From positions 248,001 to 312,000 of the forward strand of contig JANSLP010000007.1 in NCBI GenBank assembly GCA_029298735.1: a DNA stretch of 64,000 nt. Direction: 5' to 3'. The position numbers were made by a program, and so were the translations under genes. This DNA is from Ophiostoma sp. CBS 140.51. Taxonomy: Eukaryota > Ascomycota > Sordariomycetes > Ophiostomatales > Ophiostomataceae. Under the pieces are notes generated by a model. It did no database searches. It worked only from the letters and a program-made list of their open reading frames with translations, and was not told the origin of the DNA. The stretch's first letter is position 1, and the number at the start of each line of letters is the position of its first letter. This document shows, one piece after another, positions 56,201 to 64,000 of this stretch.

Positions 56201-56724
56201 TTCTGTCTTCTGTCGACAGTTGTTGCACTTTGTACCTGTATCTTGCATGTACTTTTCTTCTGATTCTTTCTCAATACTCGTCTTGGTCATTTCCTTTTTG
56301 TCGTCATATCTTCCACTCTTTGTGTCTCTTTTCCCCTTTCCCTCTACCCTCTTTTCCCATTTTCTACCTTTTGGCTAACCTGCCTTGTGTTGACTCTTGT
56401 GGTGCATTACCCATATTTATAGTTTCTCTCTCTGCAGCAACTCTTCTTCTTCAATTGTTCCCCCCTGGTACGCCCGTTTGATTTTCCCTTGTCTTTACTG
56501 TGTTTCTCCCATCTCCATTACTCCTGTTCCTTTTTCTGTTCTTGATCTCCTTTTCTCCTCTTTTTTTTGCTTTCCTTGTTTTCCCTCCGTCTCATATTTC
56601 TTCATCTTCCCTTTCCTGTTTTTGTTTACAATCAAGGAAGATCATAAGAGAGACAGCGGCCTCCTATTCTGACTCTTTTTCTCTTTTATTTATCTATCTC
56701 CTCCTCCTCTCCCTCTCCACAAAC
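53225..56724. other. Gene-poor intergenic region and MFS leader
   Basis: About 3.5 kb. Plus-strand DNA is T/C-rich from 53940 to 55070 and again from 56150 to 56720, the latter probably the transporter leader. It contains short tandem repeats (TGTATTTTC twice at about 54439-54456; a 9-bp unit at 55992-56018) and a GTTCCTGAC duplication at about 54302-54324. Open frames here have no recognisable domain. Confidence 0.5.
55992..56018. repeat. 9-bp tandem repeat, 3 perfect copies
   Basis: AGAGAATCA is repeated exactly three times. Confidence 0.95.
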
Positions 56725-58849
56725 ATGCCAATGTTCTCGGGAAAGGAATCGGTGCGCTTGCCCTCGACCGACGACGAAGGCATCTGTTCCACATCGCCGA
56801 CCGCCTCGACAACAACCATGATTACAGCCGCCGCCTCGACGTCGTCAGCGGTAGATCAGCAGCAACACACGAACCAACAGCACGCCAACCCAGAGCAGCA
56901 ACAACAAAAACAACAACAACAACAGCAGCAGACACAGAGCGAAAAGAACACGGTGACGGTCAGCGATACGCAAGAGGCCAACCAGATGCGGGACATTGAG
57001 CCCATGGAGATTGAGGCCGACGCGGACCACACAGGAGCACGGCGAGAAATCAAGGCGCCGGTAAGCCTCCTCTTCTCCTTCCAGGCAGGATTTATTGACA
57101 GTGTACTGACCGTTTAGCCCATGTCTAGTGCTCGCTTCATGGCCCTTGTGGGCATGGCGTTTCTGTGGACGAGCGCACAGATTCCCGTCTACTTTTGGGG
57201 CGGCATCCCGCCTATTGTCTATGGAGATCTCGGTGGTGTTGATCGTTGGGTCTGGCTCATCACGGCCAACCTGTTGGCCTCGGCCGCGGTCTGTCCCTTT
57301 GTCGGCGCTCTTTCTGATCTCATCGGCCGCCGCTATGTCGCCCTTCTCGGCTGCGGGTTTGTCGTCGTTGGCCAGCTCGTCTGTGCCTTTGCCCACAACA
57401 TGAACTCTTTCATCGGTGCGTCTCCCATCCCCCTGAGATATTTGTCTGCTTTCACTGCTAACTGACTTTACAGCCGGCATGGCTGTTTCTGGTGTTGGTG
57501 CTGGTATCAACGAATTGACCGCCCTCGCTGGCACTGCCGAAATCGCTCCCACCATTCAGCGCGGCAAATATATTGGCTTCCTGATTCTGACCATCCTGCC
57601 CTTTTGTCCGGCCGTGCTTTGGGCCAACTTGATTGCCGCCAATGCTGGCTGGCGTTTCGTCGGTGTCTTGACTGCCGTCTACGCTTTCGCCGGCCTGCTC
57701 GTCCTCGCTGTCTTTTACCATCCACCGCCCCGTGCCAGCGCCAGCGGTTTCCGTTCATGGCGCACCGAGATTTTGCCGCGCATCGATATTGTGGGAGGTA
57801 TCCTGTCTATTGGCGGTATCGTCCTGTTGGTGGCTGGTCTTCTCTGGGGTGGCTACCAGTACGCCTGGACAAGCGCCCACGTCCTTGCACCCCTGATCAT
57901 TGGTATCGTCCTGCTCATTGCATTCACCTTTTGGCAGTCCCGCTTCGCACCCTACCCTATGGTTCCCCGCCGTCTTGTCGGCCACCACCACGAGGGTGCT
58001 TCTGGCCCGCCACCGCGCAAGCGCACCATGTGGCTCGCTCTCATCATCACGTTTGTGTCCGGCGCCAACTTCTTTTCGGTCTTGATGCTCTGGCCCTCCC
58101 AAGCCTACAACATGTACGGCCACGACCCCATTGGCGTCGGTCTGCGCGGCCTACCCTTTGCCACGTCCGTGCTCGTCGGCTGCATTATCTCGCTGGCCAT
58201 TCTGACCCGCTGGCGCGGTGGTAACCGCTGGCTTCTCTTTGGTGCCAGCGCTGTCATGACTGCAGGGTGTGGTGCTCTGGCTGCGGCCTCTTTGGACAAC
58301 CTGGCCGCCGTCTATGTCATTCTGGTCATTGCCGGTCTGGGTGTCGGCGGCATCGTCGTGCCCGCCTCGCTCGTCGCCATGGTCATTTGCCCCGAAGACC
58401 TGATTGCCACGGCCACGGCCATTACGCTGGCGGTCCGTGTCGTCGGCGGCGCTGTCGGCTATTGCGTCTATTACAATGTCTTTGTGCACGAGCTGGTGCC
58501 GCGTCTCGAGGACGAGCTGATTGGTACCGTCCTAAAGGGCCTCCAGGCCGCTGCTGCTGCGTCCCCGACGGGCTCGACGGGCGTCTCCAATGTGACGGCC
58601 CTTATTGGCCAAGTCATTATGCTGACGGCCACGTCGCAGACGGAAGCCATTGCCGGTCTCGAGGGCATTGGCGGTCCCGGCTCGGACTTTTACCACTCCA
58701 TAATTACGGCCGGCCAAGAGGCGTATGCGGGTGCTTATCCGTATGTGTACTATAGCAGCATCGGCTTTGGTGTGGTGTCGATGATTGCAAGTTTGTTCAT
58801 GGACGACATTGGCATGTACATGGATGATCACATTTCGGTTGTCATTTGA
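56725..58849 (+). CDS. MFS transporter, TRI12/siderophore-efflux type (14 TM)
   Basis: Exons are 56725-57060, 57118-57415 and 57474-58849, with introns of 57 and 58 nt, giving 669 residues. The first 112 residues are a hydrophilic tail with a poly-Gln run (about 58-69) and an acidic segment. The membrane domain begins FMALVGMAFLWTSAQIPVYFWGGIPPIVYGDLGG and has MFS motif A in GALSDLIGRRYVALLG. The second splice restores FIGAGMAVSGVGAGINELTALAGTAEIAP, a segment shared by fungal trichothecene efflux pumps (TRI12) and related drug/siderophore transporters. About 14 helices are expected at the plasma membrane. The substrate is not predictable, and no biosynthetic genes lie beside it. A shorter product could start at the ATG at 57121 if exon 1 were skipped. 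Confidence 0.92.
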
Positions 58850-59863
58850 GCGAGTTCAGTTTTGGTGACGCATAATTTTATTAGAGAGAAGATGTTTTCT
58901 GTTCTGGATAGTTGGTCGGTTGGTCGTAGTCGATCTTTTCTTCCTTTTCTTTCTTTTCTTTTCATCTTGTATTGTGTAGTTGGTGGTGGAGGGGTGGAAG
59001 AGGGCAAGTTCCTTGTCTTTTTGTTAAAGTTCGAACCCTAATGTGCAAGAAAATAGCTGCGATATAGCTAACCATATAATCACTTATAACGTTAACGAGG
59101 CTGGGACAAACAGCATACCACCTCGCAGGTAGACAAATATTTCAAGGCTTCAAAATTTGCGGTGTTGATGTGGGGTTTGAAAGTTGAATTTGGCAACAAT
59201 GTTGCATCTGTAGGTTTTTTAGAGTATTTTACCAAAATATTTCCCATTTCCTCCTAACCAATGTATCCCATAGTTTCGCTATATGCTAAAATAATCAAAG
59301 TGTAAAATAAGGCAGTTGTGTATCCATCCCAAAATGTAAATCCCGCTAAAAATAAACAAGAAAGCAGTGTTAAAGCACCAAGGTAGCAGAACGCAGGAAA
59401 ACCAAATGTGTAGGCGCCAAAAATAATGAGCCTGCAAGGTGATGCCAAATTGGGCCAAGATGGACCTTCACTCTTGGAAAGAGGAGAGGGGTCATCAAAG
59501 GCAACTGATAAAAGTACAACCCCGGCCGTATTCATTCGTAACAGTTGGGTAGTGGACAAAAGAAAATAATGAAGCGAGATTCAAGAAGACGGACAATTTG
59601 AGTGTCTCTTGAAAGCTCAGAAGAAAGGAATGATGCTCGAAGCCAAAGTTGGCTTGGCACAAAAAGATAATGTTGACAGCATGATCAGTGAAGACGGAGC
59701 TGCATGAGATTGGTTTTCGGTAAACGCCGGAGACCAAGGGTATCAAAATAAAGAATTGTAAATAAAATGGATAAATGGGTAAATGGGTGACCGACCAATG
59801 CAGAGACTGGATCGGAAACAATTTTGTGAAGATGAAAAAGGAGAGGGGAAAATGTTCGTTGTT
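58850..59863. other. Convergent AT-rich intergenic region
   Basis: 3' DNA of two convergent genes. A 93-codon minus-strand frame (59535-59254) encodes a hydrophobic peptide but has no homology I recognise; T-rich DNA gives such peptides by chance. Confidence 0.5.
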
Positions 59864-62800
59864 TTATCCCCAAATCGGCACACCACGGTAGGCTGGCGAA
59901 TTGTAGCTGTGGAGGATGCGGTAGGGTGCCTGAGGACCGGGGACCGGACCATGGCGAGAGCCCATGCTGCGGTTGCGATGGTGGGAGCCCCGTGCAACAT
60001 TCGGAGGCGGACGGGCGTACTGATGGTAGTAAAAGTCCCAGGCCTGCTGCTGCTGAATTTGGTACTTGTCACTACCGGTGCTGCTGGCACTGCCGCTCCG
60101 ACGATGACCACCGCCAAAAGGATCAATAACTGTACCAGTGTAGCCGTTGGACATCCGTGGTGGGTTGCGGCGAGGCTGCTGGTTGGGTTGAGGCATCACG
60201 TAGTTGCCGTCGTCCAATAATTGTTCCGGACCACTGCTGTAGCCGTTGAAGCTGGCCCGGTGCCGGATGACGCGAGGCTGGCCGTCCTGGCTTCCACCAC
60301 CGCCATGCGACATGAACATCTTGCCACCAGCGGCGACAAACGCCATGTGCGTGTCGTTTCCAGAGAGGGAGCGATGAGGCTGGTGAGAGTAGTCTAGGGA
60401 CCCACGACGTTGCCGAGGTACATCCATGTAGGGCTGGAGTGACTGCAGCGGCGAGTCGATAGGCGGCGGCGATGCGACAATAGCGCCGGAAATTTGGCTG
60501 CTATCAACAAAACTGGCAACCTGGTAGTACTGAGCGGCTGCCGCGTTGTTGTCTTGGCTGCTAGGCCGTGAGATACGGCGGCCTCCATCTTCACTCGACG
60601 GTCTGGACTGCGGGCGTAGTGAAGGAGGAACTCGGAGAACCGACGGCCGGATTTGTTGCATGCGGGCACTCACAGGCGGCGAGGTAGCTGCGAGAGTTTC
60701 CGGTGTCATGGCCCGTCTCTGCTGTTCCATGGCCTCGGCAAAGAGCGGGCTGGGGAGGCTTGGCGAGATGGGCAGGCTGTTGTTGAAGGCGGTCGAAAAG
60801 GCAGAAATTGGAATGGTAGGCCGGTCCGATGTCGAAGGGCGAGAGATGGAGATCTTAGGGAACGTGATCTTCATGCTAAGTGACCGCTCCAGCTGGGCAG
60901 TGAGGCTCATGGTTCGGCTGATGATCGAAGACGACCGCGACGGTGTGCGATGTAGCTGGCTTGTCCCGTATCCCGAGTCGTCGTATGCGTTGGCACCTTG
61001 CTCTTGCTCACCTGCATGGTAGGCAACGTCGTCGTCCGAAGTGTTCTCCGGGCTAGGCGTCTGTCGCTCGCCATCCTTGCCCCAGCGGAGCCAAGACCGT
61101 CTAGCCTTCTTCTCTTTGCTGTCCGGAATAGGCTCAGGGGTGACCGTGTTGGGAGGGACGTATTGGTGCTCGTGTGCTTCCTGTGCAAGGTCCTCCTCCT
61201 CGAACTCGTCGGTAAAGTCAACAGCCATGGACAGACGGGACTTGCGCTTGGTGACGGCCTTGAGAGGCATGACAGCGGCAGCGGCCACGGACACGAGCGA
61301 GGATGGTGCTTGGAACGTGTTGCGGCGATGAGGTGCGCGGGACGAGTCCTCTTTAACCTTGGAGTGAAGGTCGCTGCTGCTCCGCGTCTCGAGACTGCCA
61401 ACACTAAAGATGGTCTTGAGCGTATCTCTGCTCATCTGTGTCTTGAGAGCCAGTCGCTTGGTCGTCATGGGAAAAAGGCCTGTGTGCTCACGCAGCTTTT
61501 CGTTGACAATGGTCGGAATGGAGGGAATGTCGGCCGCTCCATCATCTTCAATGTGCGTGACATGCATAGCTGGAGGGCCCTTGTTGGCAGGAGCGACGTT
61601 GGGAGCAACGTTGGCAAAGCTGAGGAACCGTAGAAGCTTGCTGGGACGCTGAGTGCCACTTCCGATGCTGTGAGCCGAGACCGAGCCGTTAGACCGGACG
61701 CTGGCAGGTGTCAACGGGATAGGGCTAGTTGCAGGTGAGGGCTGGCTGTCAGAGTTTGCTGCGGGCCGGAGGTTGTCGAGTGGCGATGGCACTGAGCGTT
61801 TCTTGTTCATTGTGGCGCCGGGAGCAGACGACTCGGATGTTGCGGGTGTCGAGGTATCAGTCATTGACATGCTGACAGGCGAGAGAGGCAGTGCGTCCCT
61901 CGACATATTTTCCGGAGACATGGTCTGTGACCCCGATGGCGGTGGAGGTAGAGGTGCATTCCGCTGGGGTGCTGGAGGACTCACTACAGCTGCGTTCGAT
62001 GGAAGTGGCTTTCTCTTGATCCGCATAGTGGTGGCTGGGGACATGGACCGGAATGCCATGTCAGGGGTGTTGATGGTTGGGCTCGGCAGCTGCAGCTCGT
62101 CAATAACAAAGGATTGCCTTTCGGGGTTCGGGGCGGAAGCAGCATCCTTCTCGGCTGACAGCCGGTTGGCTGACTTGCTGCCAGAGTTCATGAGCTTGGA
62201 CGCAGCCTGTTTGAATGACCGCAGGGACACGTTGGAGCTGTACCCAGAGTCGGCCTTGCTCAGTGCCTTGCGGGACGAGGATTCGGATGTTGGGCTCGAA
62301 ACGAAACCACTGTCGGACCGGCTGACGCTCTGCATGCTGTGGGCACTCTCCCGTGCAGCGAGAGTTCCAGCCTTGCCACGGTTTGGCGACGCCTTTGCGT
62401 TGGGGTCAAGACGGACATCGAGAATCTCCGGGTCGGCGTAGCCCGAAGTGCTGTGGTCATCCTCTTCAAAGAGCAGGTCTTCGACGGCGGTTGACTTGGA
62501 TGTCGTCTGCAGGGTTGTAGGCAAAGACAAGAGGGTCGATTGCGGAATAGACGGCGGCTCAACCACGGTGATAGGGACAGGCACGGTGTCTTCAAATGAA
62601 AACGAGCTGAACTCAAAGTCGGCAAAGAGATCTTGGGTCAGCTCAATCTGAGGTAGTTCCGAAGGGCATACGACAGGCTCCTGAGCAGGCAGCTCATGGA
62701 TAATAACCGGCTTCGGCACGATTCCTGCAAAGAGCTCAACAGGAGGCTGGAATAGGGCAGGAGAGAGCGGGCTTATATGACGACTGCTGTCGTTTTCGTC

Positions 62801-64000
62801 AGTTACTCCATTTGAAGTGGTGATGGTGACATTGTTCTCGGTATTAGCGCCAATGGGCGTGGTGGCAGAAAGAGCAGCCAGGGCCCGGGTGCGTTCTTCG
62901 GCAGCTAGTGTTGGACTGCGAGCCGACTCTTCCTTTGCTTTCTTTTCTTTCCGTGTCCTCTTGGTCTCTGGCGAGGACATGGGGCTCTCGGCACCGTTGG
63001 TGATGCGTAATGATCCCAGCTTGAAGGTACCGATGGTGTTGTACTCTCCGTCGGGAGGCGTTGACACCCGGGCGGTTTCTTCGACGGTGTTGTCGGCACC
63101 CAGTTCGGGTCTTTGAAGTTCTAGTGGTGGCATGGACATTACACGGCTGCCTGTCGATTCAAAGGATGTTCGCCGAGAAAGACTTGGTGTTGTGGCTGGA
63201 TGGCTGTGCCGGAATGTTGGCCGCATTGACGCTCCACCGGCACTGGCAAAGCTGCTTGTGCTGTTTCTGCGAGTAGCCACACCGGGGACTTGTACAATAG
63301 ATGTTCTCCGGACAGGAGCATAGACGGAAAGATCCGAGTTGGCCCGGGTAAGGGTTGGGCTTTCGGGACGAACAGGATGAGAGCTCTTCCAGGTCACTTC
63401 TGACACCATGGAGTACCGGCTCTCGGAGGCTACCGAACCCTGCTCGAATTTGTTGTCGAGCGGGTTGTCGTCCACGAGATGGAGTAGCCGCTTGGCCGCG
63501 TATGACGACATGTCGTAATTCCAAGAGGTACGGGAACCGGCCTGTGGTGGCCAACTGGAGGTGTTAGAGGTTGGGTGGGAAAAGAGGACATAGAAGCATA
63601 GGATATAAAGAGCCTGTTTGACTTACTTCTCGGAAAGAGGTCCACCATAGTACTGGCCCAAGACCTGGTCGTACGTCATGGAGCCGATGTCCCACGTAGT
63701 CCGGTCGCCAGCGCCGCGGTATACCGATCCGATGCTGTTTCGCCGAGTGTAGTCACGAAAATCGCGGTAGTCCCGGTCGTCCACTCTGTCGAGGTCGATA
63801 CTCGGCCGTTGTGACGATTTGGAGCGGAAGAAGGACGATCGCCTCCTTGATCGCTCCTTTTGCTTTTGTCTTTGTTTTAACAGTCGTAGTTGTTGGCGTC
63901 CGCGTTCAATGAGCTCGTCTTCGTTGCCGTCTTCGTCGTCGAACTCGGCGTCGGTGATGGCTTGGTCGTATAATCCAAACTCGTAACTGCTGTATCGCCG
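59864..64000 (-). CDS. Large disordered Ser/Pro-rich protein, N-terminus outside window
   Basis: The gene runs off the right edge. Visible exons are 64000-63627 (124 codons plus 2 nt, open from the edge) and 63554-59864, with a 72-nt intron (63555-63626) joining LSEN to WPPQAGS. About 1354 residues are seen. The first part has a charged Glu/Asp then Arg/Lys/Gln stretch (ERGRQQLRLLKQRQKQKERSRRR) and SMTYDQVLGQYYGG. The rest is rich in Ser, Pro, Thr and Arg, with repeated RxxS/SP sites (RRTSFES, SPTLTR, SRSDSGFVSSP, SKADSGYSS) that look like kinase targets. No catalytic or membrane domain is seen. Recurring patches such as RLLRFLSFANV-like and KARRSWLRWGKDGE may be short interaction motifs. Orthologs in other Sordariomycetes are expected but function is unknown; a signalling or polarity scaffold is only a guess. 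Confidence 0.85.

Noticed and set aside
59254..59535. 93-codon minus-strand frame with possible membrane segments
   Set aside because: It lies in AT-rich 3' DNA of the neighbouring gene; T-rich sequence gives such hydrophobic peptides by chance and no family is recognised.

Overview
The window is nuclear DNA of a filamentous ascomycete (Pezizomycotina, most likely Sordariomycetes; species not determined). The genes have short introns (mostly 53-94 nt) with canonical GT/AG ends and CTAAC-like branch sites. Third codon positions are GC-rich, 5' leaders are pyrimidine-rich, and the gene families are typical of fungi: a reducing polyketide synthase (PKS), metacaspase, WSC proteins, TRI12-type MFS, 2EXR, DUF8021 and a ccg-9-type trehalose phosphorylase. 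There are 16 protein-coding loci, two of them cut by the window ends, and two tRNA genes. I rebuilt the exon structures by hand from splice signals and reading-phase continuity.

Layout: 1-5287(+) is the C-terminal part of a highly reducing PKS. 6109-7224(-) is a WW-domain protein and 8915-10231(+) a metacaspase. A gene desert of about 12 kb (10.2-22.15 kb) follows, with many perfect 8-9 bp tandem repeats and a CT-rich block in front of an amino-acid permease (22151-24049,+). Next come a 2EXR protein (25755-27158,+), GINS subunit Psf3 (27881-28632,-) divergent from mitochondrial Mn-SOD (29372-30232,+), a secreted protein of unknown function (30514-32418,-), trehalose phosphorylase/ccg-9 with an unusually long predicted first intron (34739-38181,+), a flavocytochrome b2-like oxidoreductase (38653-40200,-), and a large acidic 2EXR protein (40893-43400,-) divergent from a secreted DUF8021 protein (44143-45042,+). 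tRNA-Val(AAC) follows (45125-45198,-). Then a giant WSC/serine-alanine-rich cell-wall protein (46617-50174,+), acyl-protein thioesterase (50531-51339,-) divergent from a FAR1-like, transposase-derived DNA-binding protein (51838-52725,+), intron-containing tRNA-Ile(AAT) (53131-53224,-), a TRI12-type MFS transporter (56725-58849,+), and a long disordered Ser/Pro-rich protein running off the right end (59864-64000,-).

Most of these are independent housekeeping or surface functions rather than one pathway. The only possible biosynthetic cluster is at the left edge, and its other members would lie outside the window. Candidates for a second look are the release-less, ER-less PKS; the domesticated FAR1 protein; the long first intron and the in-frame open extension past the stop of the ccg-9 gene; the serine-alanine stalk protein; and the recurring 8-9 bp tandem repeats in non-coding DNA. 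I found no convincing wholly new multi-gene system.
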